A stretch of 64,000 bases of DNA, taken from contig VZRZ01007762.1 in the NCBI GenBank assembly GCA_013398175.1, positions 62,001 through 126,000 on the forward strand. The letters are read 5' to 3'. Under the pieces are notes generated by a model, which saw only the letters and a list, made by a program, of their open reading frames with translations, did not search any database and was not told the DNA's origin. This DNA is from Climacteris rufus (Eukaryota > Chordata > Aves > Passeriformes > Climacteridae). Positions 1 through 11,308 of the stretch are shown one piece after another. The stretch's first letter is position 1. Each line of letters begins with the position of its first letter. A program made the position numbers and the translations under genes.

Positions 1-3000
1 CATCCTTTTGTGTTCATAATATGCATGTTTGATCTATATTATTGATTAATTGTGTTAATGTGAAACGCAAACTGAGGGAATAGTTAATAACTGCCTCAGG
101 TATGCCTTGCTAGATAACATGCAAATTAACCTAGTCTTTTAAAAAAGCTGAGTATTATAACAACATGTCATTAAAGTAGAATTTTAATGAGGTGTAAATG
201 GAGTTGCTATGGAGAGATAATATGATATGGTGATATATAAAAATGTGTACAGTATCAGAATTTCTTGGGAAAATTCCTTGTAGAGACCACTTCTGTACAC
301 TCAGATTTTTTGCTATCGATCAATTTATAAGGTCTGAGAAATAACAGGTCACACAATCCCACTGATTGCCTTGTGTGTAATCTGACACACAAATCAACAC
401 TTCCCTAATAAAGAGTGAAAGTCCTTACATGTCATTTTCTGGAGGACTGTGTTTTGGCAGTGTCAAATCAGGAAGACATATGGAAGTAGATGTAAAGAAC
501 GGGAGACTATAGAAACACTTTTATTTTGCACTGCCATGTGCTGATGTGCCAAATGCCTTAAAATTACCTCCGTGCATCCCTTCTCTTAATACAACAGGGT
601 ATGGATGCAAAACTCAGCTTCTCTCATTAGGTTTTATGAAAGTGTTTTTCCATTATATGTGCCAAGTAAATCATACATTTTTCAACCCCATCAATATAAA
701 AATCCCCTGTAGCAGGCATATAATCTTTCAGTGAGTGAAGAAACAGATGATCAATTCAGCAATTAGAATAAAACTGAACCAGAAGTGAAGAGAACAAGAC
801 AAGAAGAAAGGAGAGAGTGAGCTAAGCATCTGAGGTACATTCAGATCCACAACTGTTGCTCAGGCACATGCTCCTTGGGGAAAAACAAGCAATGCTTTAC
901 ACCTGCCCCAGGACATGCCTTCACAGAAACCAGCACACTGGGGGCAACTTAACCTCCCAAGTTTCTTCTTTGCAGCTGAAAAGTAAATATTTTTTGGCTC
1001 CTTTAATTCAGTAGACACATGTGCAAGTCAATCCAGGATGCCCTCACACAGTACTTTGCTTGGATTTTCTACTTCCATGCAGATAACACAACACGGGTTT
1101 GACAGTCTCACCCTGCCTCAATCTGTCCCTCTCAAAAGAGGCAGCTTACTTTGAAACTAAGACATTTCCTCAGAAACAAAAAATATGGATAGAATATTGG
1201 TTAGAAGACTGGAAATAGAAAAGCATGGAAAGCTAATAACAAATTATATTTAATTGAAATTTTGCCAGCCTGTGGATGCACTGTTTTCATATACCATTTA
1301 TGTACCTGATAAAGTTACTATGACAATAACTCATATACAGAATTTAGATAGTCAATCTTACCCTACAGCATGAACTTTTTAACACCATAAGTCTACTAAC
1401 AATTTTTCACTAAATTTTGTATAAGCTAGCACATAATACTTTACATGTTTTGCTTTTCTGTATGACCTTTTACAAAGAGCACAAATATATTTCCTATAAG
1501 TTTGCTATAGCTATAGTAGTATCAGGGTTGATATTTAAGCTAATTTACTCTTCTTCTCAGTGGCTTTTATAGCACTCTGTAAGCTCTGCAGAATGTAAAA
1601 GTACTGCCACCAAGACAGAAGACTGATTGTCAGATTCTCTGTCGACAACACATTGAAGACAACTTTCTTATTGTAGATATACTCTGAGCCTTATGGAAAT
1701 GCACAAGGTCCATCAGAAATACTCCATTCCAGAAACTGCATTACAGCTTGGTAACTAATTCTTTCATTAGACCATTTTTTCTCTGTATATATGTATTTCT
1801 GACTGAACAATATTTCCAGTGAAGTCATGCCTCACACAAGTTTATTGATTTTTATTGACATCAGCAATTAACATATATAAACCAAAAAAAGCAAATGAAT
1901 ATAAATTAACTAGTTACAAACAGACAAAATAAGAGAATTAAAAATGCAGCAAACACTACACTTAACTCTTTGAAGCAGCATAAGTCCATTACAGTTCAGA
2001 ATTAAAGAACAGGTAACAGTATGAAAAGTATTAACAGTATGAACAACTGGCAGTGAAATTAAATAATTTTATTTTAATAATATATTTATATATTATTTAT
2101 AATTATTATATTTTATATTTATATCTTAAGAATATATATGTCAAATAAAGGAGTATAGAGACAAATAAAAAATTAGTAGCTACTTGAAAAATAGCTACTA
2201 ATAGCTTGATAAATAGCTATGAAGTGTGAAGATATCTATATAAGATCCTGGCAGTGTCACAGAATCAATTATCTTGATGTGTGAAAAAATCCAGACACAA
2301 CCACATGGGATTCTACACAGCTGAGAAGAGACTCTAAGGCACTGGAAAAAGCAAAGTGGTAACATAATAATTAAGTCCCGAGGAGTCCATAGCTATGTCT
2401 AGACCATATAGTTGTTCTAGATACCTTTAAAATAACAGCATGGATAGAGATTAAGGTAGTCTTCAGTGACTTACAGTCATTCTGAGCTTTTCAGATTTTA
2501 GTTTCAGTTATGCATGCTTCCAGAAAATTTCTGAGGAATTTTCAGGTTCCCTAAAAAAGTCCCCACAAAAAAAGCTTCAGCCAAGTTTCAGAAGACAAAT
2601 TTTCCAAAACTTTCTATCTGCTGCAGTGATGAAATGAAAAGGCAATTGAACTTGCACAAATTACAGGAAGTACAAACATGGTACAGGTAATGCAATCATC
2701 ATCAGACACTCCACTATGCCATCACTCATTAGGAACTTCAGGAGAAGATAGGTTTTCAGGATCACAGTTCAGTAGTAATCTAGAAAAATGGTCTAGCAAG
2801 TTATTATCTGAGAGGAGAATTCATTCTCCACATCTATTTTATTGGGTTATTCACACATTCTGTATTTTCAATATCTAGATGTATACAGTAGACTTCTGAG
2901 TTACAGTCAATGGACAGAATAAAACACTTCTGAAGTGATTTATTTCATTTCAAAGAGATATTAGAACAAACTATAAAATACTATCTACAAATGTTCATTT

Positions 3001-3760
3001 TTCCCCCACTGTCTTTGAAAGAAGTTCAGGTTGATTTGCTCAGATTTGGATGTCTGGACCCTATATGTCTATTTAAATTAATTTTAGTTATTGAATTTTT
3101 AAAACTTTTCAGTTCTCTCTTTTACAAAGTCCCACTTCACAAGGTGTTCTAAAAAATATCAGGTTGTATTCTTAAAGATATTTCACTTGTCCTTTAATTT
3201 GTTTCCGAGTCTGTGTAAGACGTGTATCAGACTACTACATTGCCAAATGTGTAGGTTTCAGAAGATCATGCTTGGTCCTCCAGGCCCAAAAAAGGAACAG
3301 AGGAGCTCCCTCTGATGCAGCCTAGTGTGAGCCACATGAATGGGATTTGGTCCTGTTTTATCTCATGAATGCCTGGTGCATTTACAGGATATTAAACTTT
3401 CTTCTTTGGATTTACTATTGAAGGTGCCAATAGTAGTAATAGAGATATTTGTGTGTACATACAGAAATACAAGATATTTGCCTTGAGAGTGCTTAATTTA
3501 GAACAGTCCTGACTAAACTAGATGTACACTGTCCTTCAGAGAATGTCATTCAGTCCTTTTCTGTGGAAGCAACATCCACAGGAACTCCCTTATCACCTTT
3601 ACCTACTACTGTCCACTGGTCCTTGTAGTCATTTTGAGCTGATAACTGAAATGAATAAATGTCTTCTTAATGACGTGATTATTTTCCTATTAAAATATTG
3701 TGTTTGCTTACATCTAGGAGAAATTATTCCTAGGCCTATGACATGTATCTCTAACAGAAA
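1..3760. other. Gene-free AT-rich sequence
   Basis: No coding frame with any family signature was found; the open frames here are at most about 80 codons and low in complexity. The only structure seen is an AT-only tract near 2061-2140 and local repetition of the hexamer-like unit ATAGCTA near 2170-2225. No CR1, LTR or RNA gene was recognised. Confidence 0.5.
2061..2140. repeat. AT-rich low-complexity tract
   Basis: This stretch consists almost wholly of A and T in irregular TTATA/TAATA units. It has no coding potential. It reads as simple low-complexity DNA rather than a defined satellite. Confidence 0.7.
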
Positions 3761-3815
3761 GACTGGATGATCTTTAAGGTCCATTCCAAGCCTTTAACAA
3801 TCTATGATTCTATGA
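3761..3815 (+). repeat. CR1 LINE 3' tail fragment
   Basis: The segment reads GGATGATCTTTAAGGTCC, then a diverged TTCCAA block, then two copies of the 8-mer ATTCTATG-like tail. This is the characteristic 3' end of avian CR1 non-LTR retrotransposons, which are usually strongly 5'-truncated. Upstream sequence is not recognisably CR1, so only about 55 bp of the 3' UTR remain. It has no coding capacity. Confidence 0.8.
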
Positions 3816-4185
3816 CATGCTTTGATCATACAGAGTCCAAGACATACAAATTCCCGTGTCAGGTCACACTATTCATAGTGTGAATATTTTTGAATTATAC
3901 CTCAAAATGAAGTTGTATGTAAAGCTCTGCTCTCTTTAGCTCATCTGGAGATATTTGTGCAAAATTCTAAACACGTGGTGTTTAGGAATGAATCATAGCT
4001 CCAAATGTTCTCATCAGCTCCGAATTTTCAAAATATTTGTTCTAGACACTGAGCTGAGAGCAATATTAGGCAGGATTTTGATAGTAGATGTCTCTTCATC
4101 ATCCTCGAAGAGCATGACAATGATTACTTTATTTTCTCCATGTCAATGCATGCCTATTACAAGAAGATCTGATTTTTTTCATTAG
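3816..4185. other. Unassigned single-copy-like sequence
   Basis: AT-rich spacer between the CR1 tail and the solo LTR. No repeat, RNA gene or convincing coding frame was seen. Confidence 0.4.
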
Positions 4186-4191
4186 ATGAAT

Positions 4192-4861
4192 TGTTGCGGT
4201 GACCCAGCCCACCTTGGGGCTGAGTGACATCCAGTTGGTGGATTTCCCCACCCAGGACTCCGACCCTGAGGGTGGATCCGAGGGCGAGACCAAGGTTTAA
4301 GGCTACTCCCCACTGGGTGTCCATCTAGCAGCATCTCCTCCTCTCCTTCTAGAAACCTCTCTGTTCCCGTAATGCTATTGGTTTAGACTCCTATGTTTAT
4401 TCATGTGTTTCATTGCTTATGTATTAAGCTCTGGAAAGTTCTGTTCAGTTTGGTTCCCCATTGGTTGATTCAAATATGTTCCTCCCCAAACCTTTGTGAT
4501 TTGTTCCCTGTCACCCCTCGTCATTCCCTTACTGGTTTATCCCTTTGTTCCTCCCCTTCTCCGCCCCCGTTTCAAAAGGGGGCTGTAACTGCTCCCCAGG
4601 GCTCTTCTCTTTTGTCCCCCCCTTTCGACTGGAACTCTGCCCCTCGGCGCTGGAATAAAGTCTGGATTACAGACAAGGAGAGTCCCTCTTTCTTCCTTTA
4701 CCCTCTCCTGTTGCCTGGCAACACCTTGCAGCAGCAGCCTTCCAACTGAGCTACTTGCAGGCAGCACTGACAGCTGCTGACAGGACTCTGATTGCCACTC
4801 TGCCAGGGCATCAGAACTTGTTGCCTGCCGGGCCACCGGGCGGCTTGTGGTCTGTGCAGCA
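4192..4861 (+). mobile_element. Solo LTR of an endogenous retrovirus (6-bp TSD, class II/ERVK-like)
   Basis: A 670-bp unit begins TGTTGCGGTG and ends GTGCAGCA, giving TG...CA ends with a short imperfect inverted repeat (TGTTGC against TGCTGC). The 6-bp sequence ATGAAT lies immediately on both sides (4186-4191 and 4862-4867), a perfect target-site duplication. A polyadenylation signal AATAAA at 4654-4659 orients the LTR on the plus strand, leaving about 200 bp of U5. No internal retroviral sequence flanks it, so it is a solo LTR left by recombination between two LTRs. A 6-bp duplication is typical of class II (ERVK/alpha/beta) integrases. The open frames inside it on both strands have no retroviral domain and look like chance frames in GC-rich DNA. 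Confidence 0.88.
4654..4659 (+). promoter_or_regulatory. LTR polyadenylation signal AATAAA
   Basis: A canonical hexamer placed about 200 bp before the 3' end of the solo LTR, as expected for the R region. It supports the plus orientation. Confidence 0.7.
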
Positions 4862-4867
4862 ATGAAT

Positions 4868-7800
4868 CAAATAGCTGAGTGTCTTAATCACAGTCTGAAT
4901 GTCTTAGAATTTAAAAACAGTAAACAGGATCTGATATAATATGCTTCAAAAATTATTGCTGCATTATTATTACTAAATTTTGACTCATGCACCAAAAATA
5001 GTGTGCATAATGAAATAATATTTTCACCTAAAACCATACTTTCTACCATCTGAGTCTTCTAGTTGCATCTTCAAAGGTACTTTCTTATACTACTTGTCAT
5101 GTAAAACCCCACCATTATTCTAAATTTTGTCTTCTCACTATCTTAACAATTCTGAAACAGTTTTGTTTACGAAACTCAGGTGTCCTATTCCTATTCATCT
5201 TTCATAAATAACTGGATACATTCTGCCTCATAGGCAGATTGCATACCTGAAATTCATAAACTGTAATTGAAGATACCTCATTTAGATTGCTTCCTTTTTT
5301 TTTTTTTTTTTTTAGACCAATGTATTTTGTAGCAGAGTATAGAAGTATAAATGGGAAACCCAGTACTCATACATCTTTGTCTTTGGTTTCTATTTCTGAC
5401 ATTCTAATCTCTATACTTTAAAAAAAATGAAATAGCACATCTAGAAATATGTGTCTGGCTTCAGACACTGTGTTCTCTGATTGTCAATTTTCTCTTTTAT
5501 AAGGCATGTAATGCTCTTTCTCGGAAGGGTGCTCATGTCAGTCTAGGCTGACCTCTTTTTTTTTCATTGGTCAATAACTTGTCAATGGCTTTGTGTGCAC
5601 CTGCTAAATGAGTTTCCTTTCAGATAAGTCTGAAGAGGAGTAAACTTGCCAGATGGCCATTTAACTTAGAAGCTGTCTCTGACTGAGGCCAAAAACAACT
5701 GACAAAACAAAGACACGAATTGTCCACACTGAATACACAAACAGCTGCAGGACAAGCAGAAGAAGAGTTCTTTCCAAAAGGACAACACACAGGTCAGATA
5801 GGAGAAAACTAGACTAATTAGTGTGATATAACAATGGGACATTTTGTGGCAGCTCACTCAGAAGTGACAGCTTCTACCTCCTGTTCTACCTCCTGTTCTG
5901 ACCATTGTATTAAGAGCACTTCTTGCCTAAATTATAACTTTCTGGAGATCAAGATTTCCTGCATATTTTTCTTCACCAGCTGGTTGGTGACTAGTGAAGT
6001 TAGAATAAACATGACTGCAACCTTGGTTTGTTAGAGATCTTGAACTGTACCGAATTGTGTGGCATTAAGAAGATGAGAATCATGGCAACATACTCTAATT
6101 TGACTTGATTATTACATAAATCAATTAGCATTCCTGTTTCAGTCAACAGGACCCACACAGAGGTGTTTTTAGTACCCTCATCGCTATAGGTCTGGTCAGT
6201 TCTTCTCTGTCCAGATGCTGGACAAGATAGGAATGCTTGAGGTACTTCCTAAGACTGTATTTTAGTTGAGAATGAGGAAGCATTGTAAAACATAAAGACG
6301 CAGTCTATTCAAGTATCTTACAAGCACTGATGAACCTAACCACCAAACTACTAGAAGGGTATCATTTTTATTTCGAAGGGGTGTATGTCATCTCCCTCTA
6401 GTTTCTGATCTTTACTGATTTAAAAGGTCTAAAATCTTATATTCTCTCTAAGACAAGATTTCTTGGTTCAGAAATCACATTCTGAATTATGCAGAATCAC
6501 ATTCCCTTCCTTGGCTGTTGGCTGCTGTTATGAAGTTAGATATTTTTCAAGATGATAGAATACGCTACAACATTTCCACTTAAATAACCTCTGGGTTATA
6601 AGTAAAAATAATTAGCAGCAGCTGTGCAAGCTATATGCTTACTTGATAGTGTAAAGCAATGTTTTATAAGTTCTCTGGTAATTGTCCTTCCTCAAAGGCC
6701 ATTGATTTGCTTCTAGATTTTCAAAAACCTCTGCAGGTCTCATTTTATACATATTGTAAAAGATGGAGATATACTCATGAAAACTTTATCTCTTCCATAG
6801 ACGGCAGCTTATTTAACTTTGCAATAATATCACCAGAGGCTTCTTACTTCCCCAGAGTAGTAAGTTACTGGAAGGAACAAAATTATCAGAGCTGCTGTTA
6901 GTGTTGGTTTTGGTGTGGGAGGGGGAAATTCATTAGGCTATTTTCATTGACATAGAAAAATGATTGGAAGATAAAATAAGATAGCTATGTTTTCTTCCCA
7001 GTTATTTTCTTTTAATTTCTGTCAGTTTTTTCTTAATACAAGGAAAAACTAGTTTAATGGATAAAATAATATCATTTATTTCAATGTAAGTAGCAGGTAT
7101 GTTTATTTTTCTTCTATTTATAGAAAAGAGAGTTTAAATTATTTAGCATACTTTGGCATATCAGTAGTCATTTACAATTTTATGTCTTATGTAATGCTGT
7201 CACAGACAAGTTAAGAAATAGTGAAAATATAATCAGTTATGCAACTTAAAATAAAACAAACCTAACTGCTATTAAATTCAAAATTTTTCAGAACAGAAGA
7301 TATTTCTTAATGTTACAAATTTCTTCAAGGAATTACTGAAAAGATTAACTTTTGAAATGAAAACTGCTGCCTTTTTTTTCACTAAATTCTGCATTTTGGC
7401 CAACTTTGAATTTAATTCTTCAAGTTGAACCAAGAAGAACATCAACAACCCACAAAAGCTGTTGGAAAGTGAAGAAATTTAAACAACATGCAGAACTACT
7501 CATCACATATGTCATCCCTTCCACCTTAGTCACATTCACCATAATGCAGGAAGGTCTCATATCATAATGCAGAAAGGAGTGGGATAGCAGTGGCCATGAA
7601 TAGAGTGAATTAAGGGGATGAGTTATCTAGCTGTTAAAGGCATGCAGTCCTCTAACTTTCCTAAGGTCTTTTATAAAGACTTTCCTTAAAAAAGCTTTTA
7701 ATCTTATTTACTTCCCTCAAAGGCTTAGAAAATGGGGGAAACTCAAATAAGAATAGACATAGAAATAACAGCGCTTAATTGGTATTTGGTGCTGAAAATC

Positions 7801-8009
7801 TCCAAATGCCCTACAAATATAGACTAACCATCACAAGATCATTTTAAAAGGAGAGATGAATATTTATATGCTAGTAAAATAGTTTTAATAATATTCCCCA
7901 ATGTTAAATGTCTTGACTCAAGGTTAAAGTAAAACAGTAAAAGAATTTGGAAATTTGGAAATTCATAGGTTTTCATCTATGTTCCCATGATGCATCCATG
8001 ATGCATCAT
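4868..8009. other. Gene-free AT-rich sequence
   Basis: No gene, RNA or recognisable transposon. A T-run of about 19 bases lies at 5295-5313 (possible old poly-A tail in antisense or a simple repeat). A doubled CTACCTCCTGTT unit occurs near 5875-5899. Open frames are 60-80 codons and unremarkable. Confidence 0.5.
5295..5313. repeat. Poly-T tract
   Basis: A run of about 19 T on the plus strand. No retrocopy body was recognised beside it. Confidence 0.6.
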
Positions 8010-8035
8010 CATAGATGATCCCATGATCATCTATG
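8010..8035. repeat. Perfect 11-bp-arm palindrome
   Basis: CATAGATGATC is followed by a 4-base loop and its exact reverse complement GATCATCTATG. It sits in a slightly larger patch (about 7974-8052) in which CATCTATG and CATGATGCAT are repeated in both orientations. It could extrude as a small cruciform. It may simply reflect local slippage and inversion of a short word. Confidence 0.75.
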
Positions 8036-8221
8036 TTCATCTATGCATCCCATGTTTAGTCTAAGTTCAGGGTCAAAAATAGCTTGTAATTAGCAGAAAA
8101 AGAGAAAATAATTACACTCTTGATAAATTGTATTGTCACAGAAACTTACAATTATACAAAATGGAAACTTTCAAAGGATAAATTTTTAATTTTTTTTTAC
8201 TGTTATTTATTTAAATTCAGG

Positions 8222-8600
8222 AAATGGAAGCCTCCAATTGCCCTCTCCTCACAGGAGAGGTGCACCATCCCTCTAAGCACCTTGGTGGTTCTCCATTGTA
8301 CTTGCTCCAATAGGTCCATGTCCTTCCTGTGCTGGAGACCCCAGAGGTGGATGGAGCACTCCAGGTGAGGTCTCATCAGAGCTGAGTAGAGGGACAGAAT
8401 ACCCTCCCTCTCCCTGCTGGCCATGCTGGTTTGGATGCAGCCCAGGATAAAAGTTACTTTCTAGGCTGCAAAGGCACACTGCTGGGTCATGTCCAGCCTC
8501 TCATCCACGGGCACCCCAAGTCCTTTCTTCTTAGCAGGACTGCTTGCAGTCTGTTCATCCCTCAATCTATGCTGACACTGGGAGTTGCCCAGATATCAAC
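8222..8600 (-). repeat. CR1 LINE fragment, antisense (reverse transcriptase C-terminal part)
   Basis: Read on the minus strand this is the end of CR1 ORF2. The translation contains SREREGILSLYSALMRPHLE, then an LWG motif, then QHRKDMDLLEQVQ, all typical of the CR1 reverse-transcriptase C-terminus. The reading frame then drifts and breaks near 8222. The minus-strand upstream end fades at about 8600. The CR1 3' UTR and terminal 8-mers are missing, so this copy is truncated at both ends, unlike the usual 5'-truncated insert. It is an inactive fossil. Confidence 0.88.
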
Positions 8601-11088
8601 AACCACTGCCTATATATGCTATCAAAAGAATTTGAATTTTGATGTCAGGCTGCCCTTTTGTTAGAGAAATTGTTTCATCCTAACCAGACGTGTCCTTAAC
8701 ATAGAGGTACTCTCCCACCCATGAAGCACATCTGCTTGCCACAGAAACCAAAGACAGGCAAAGTAGACTTTGTACCATGAAAAACAAGATCATCAGCAAA
8801 CCCTCTTAGAAGCTCTGTTGGTCCAAATGAAGTGCCATAGAGGTAATCTCTCACCTTTCCCTACAAGAGAGAGATGTCCTCCTTCAGATCTGCCCTTTAA
8901 AGGTTGTAGGAGAAAAGAGGAGGAAAAAAACCAAGATTTAAGGCAGTTAGAATGTGTCTACATGGAAGGGAAATCTTAGACTTTCTCTTTGTTTGTCAAC
9001 TACACAAGCAAAGACTCTGAGAGCTGACAACTGTACATTTTATATCTACAGGGTATCTCATCTATGAAGGGTGATTATTACAGCTTTTTGTGAGCTTTTG
9101 AGTCTTTCACTGAAGTGAAAGAGAAGTAATCATCACCCTTCACAGAAGAGATTTTATTTGTTCTGCAAGAAGTCGTGTAATCATAAAAGCCCACATTTGA
9201 AGACTGAATTAGCAAGCGCATCAGTTTCAGTCAGTCAGTTTTTATTTCTGCATTCTAGCCTTAAGGAGGAATGTTAGCCCTTACCTCTCTCATGGAAGGA
9301 GGCCAAGCTCTCTGGCAGAATGAGAAGTTCTATGGAAGATCAGGAATGTACATGTCACAGTGAATAGCAAGCCACAGGCTCTGTGGAGCTCAAACTTTTC
9401 CATTAGCTGAAAGTATGTTATATATTGAAGGCTTCTTCAGATTAAAAATAGTAACCCTTTTTTAAGAATTTTTCAAAACACATTGGCCCTTCTCGCAAGT
9501 CTTGAAGACCCAAGTTTCCATTTAAAATTGTGTATTAAAGTTAAATGATTCCAGTAATGCTTCTGACAACTGGTTTTTTTATAAAACACATATAATTTTC
9601 AAGATTATGTGTTCTGTTTGCTAGCTGACCTGGGAAAAAACAGTGCACAACTGTAACATCTTGATACCCACTCAAACACACACTAATTTTCTGCACTACA
9701 TTTCTAAGAAGTGCTTTTTGCATGATTAAAGGTGTCTGGATTGCATCAGCATATGGAGTTCTGCGTTATATTATTTTGTACTTCTGAAGTACTACTGGCA
9801 TTCTCAAAAGAGACTGCATTTATATGTTTCAAATTTGAAAATGGATGTGAACTGTAAAATTCAGAGCAGGCTTTCAAGATTCTAATTCCTCAAAGAGCAA
9901 TGGCAACAGTATGTCTCACAGAGTGCAAGCAGCATTTGCTTTGAGTATTTTACTCTTTATACATGAAATATAATTGTATTAACTTCACTGAATTTAGAGT
10001 CTATCTTCCCCAACGCTTAATTCTAGTGTCTTCACTCAGTAAGTCTTATCTGGATGATTTCACATTTCTATTCTCATTTTAGTTAGCCACTTGCAGTTTA
10101 AAACATTTAACAGCTCTGAATGCACTTAGGAGTATGGAGTTAGACCTTCAGGATTTTAAGCTTTTGTCATGCTGCCCACTGCAAATGCAGGCACTGATTC
10201 ATGAACAGTCTGGGCCTTCCCATAAAATAGGTTAATGGATTTGTCCTGAAATCTGTATATTGCAAAACACCACTTAATTGCAAAAATTTCCATTTTTAAT
10301 CATTAGAAAACCGTAATGAGCAATGATATTCATGGGAAAACCTCCCCTCTTTGGCACTTAGAAATCTGTGAAATGTATTGGATGTATTCACAGGAAACTT
10401 CACTACTATGGAACTGCTCCTGAAAGCTACGCACTTAAAGAACCCAAGGTTGGATTTCCTTAACACTGCAAGCTCTGCTGTAAGCTTCAGAGAACCCGAG
10501 GGCCTTCTTGCTGCACATAACAATTTGTGTTTGATCCCACCAGCCACACCAAGGTCTCTGAAACTCCTAAGAAAACCCCTTCCACCCATCTCTAATTCTA
10601 AGATTATTTGCCCATATCCCATAAAAACCACATGAAACTCCATGTGAAAGGCCCTTGAAGAGCCACCCATGTTCTGCTAAATGACCCTATTGCAATGGGT
10701 TGAAGTGAAACAACTTACAGCTCAAGAACTTGAGGGAGAATCAAAGGTGGAAGACAGAGCAGAAGAAGAGACAGGTTACATAAATGTTTTCACACAGCTG
10801 CCACCTTTTCCAACTTAGCACAAAATTAACTCAATACTTGCAGAAAGACTAGGAGAGATACTGAATTGTAGCTCTATAAATACAATTTGAAAAGCTAATG
10901 AAAGTAGAGAGTAAGCCATATTAGTCTCTAACACAAATTTGAATCTCTCTGATGTCACTATTGCTTAGGAAAAAGAAAGAGTAATGATAAAAATCAATCT
11001 GAATATCTCCACTCCAGCCATATCTAAAATGTGAAAATATGTTTTCCATAATGCCATAACATATATACAGTATATTCCATCTGTGATG
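8601..11088. other. Gene-free sequence
   Basis: Apart from the fold-back at 9065-9142, nothing recognisable was seen. A minus-strand frame of 124 codons at 10296-10670 overlaps an 85-codon plus-strand frame. It matches no family known to me and is not a convincing gene. Confidence 0.45.
9065..9142. repeat. Nested inverted repeat (fold-back)
   Basis: The 17-bp outer arms at 9065-9081 and 9126-9142 are reverse complements with one mismatch (TGAAGGGTGATTATTAC against GTAATCATCACCCTTCA). Inside them lies a second perfect inverted repeat with 9-bp arms, TCTTTCACT and AGTGAAAGA (9103-9111 and 9114-9122). No target-site duplication or transposon terminal motif was identified. It could be a small non-autonomous DNA element, a hairpin RNA locus or chance. 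Confidence 0.7.
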
Positions 11089-11308
11089 TGGTGGGCTAGT
11101 CACCAGGTGCTCACCAAGCTACACTCTCACTCCCCTTCATCAGTTGGACAGGGGGATGAAATAAGATTAAAAGCTCATAGGTAGAGATAAGGACAGGGAC
11201 ATCACTTACCAATAACTGCCTCAGGCAAAATACACTTATCTTTAGGCAAATTGATTTAAGATTTTGCCAATTAAAATAGAATTATGTAGGGAGAAACAAA
11301 AACAAATG
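11089..11308 (-). mobile_element. Degraded LTR fragment of an avian endogenous retrovirus
   Basis: The block contains a TCACCAGGTGCTCACCAAGC segment, then AAAAGCTCATAGGTAGAGAT, then GGGACATCACTTACCAATAA, then TTGCCAATTAAAATAG. I recognise this word order from antisense copies of a common avian LTR. The CTCATAGGTAGAGATAAG part parallels the CTCATAGGTTGACATAAG stretch of the ERVL LTR at 42210-42743 in this window. No clean TG...CA ends or target duplications were found. Family and strand are inferred from memory and need a repeat-library search. Confidence 0.5.

Noticed and set aside
4537..4836. 99-codon minus-strand and 118-codon plus-strand frames
   Set aside because: Both lie in or across a solo LTR and show no gag, pol, env or accessory-protein features.
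10296..10670. 124-codon minus-strand frame overlapping an 85-codon plus-strand frame
   Set aside because: No motif, signal peptide or family resemblance, and both strands are open together. Single-copy status and conservation would be needed to revive it.
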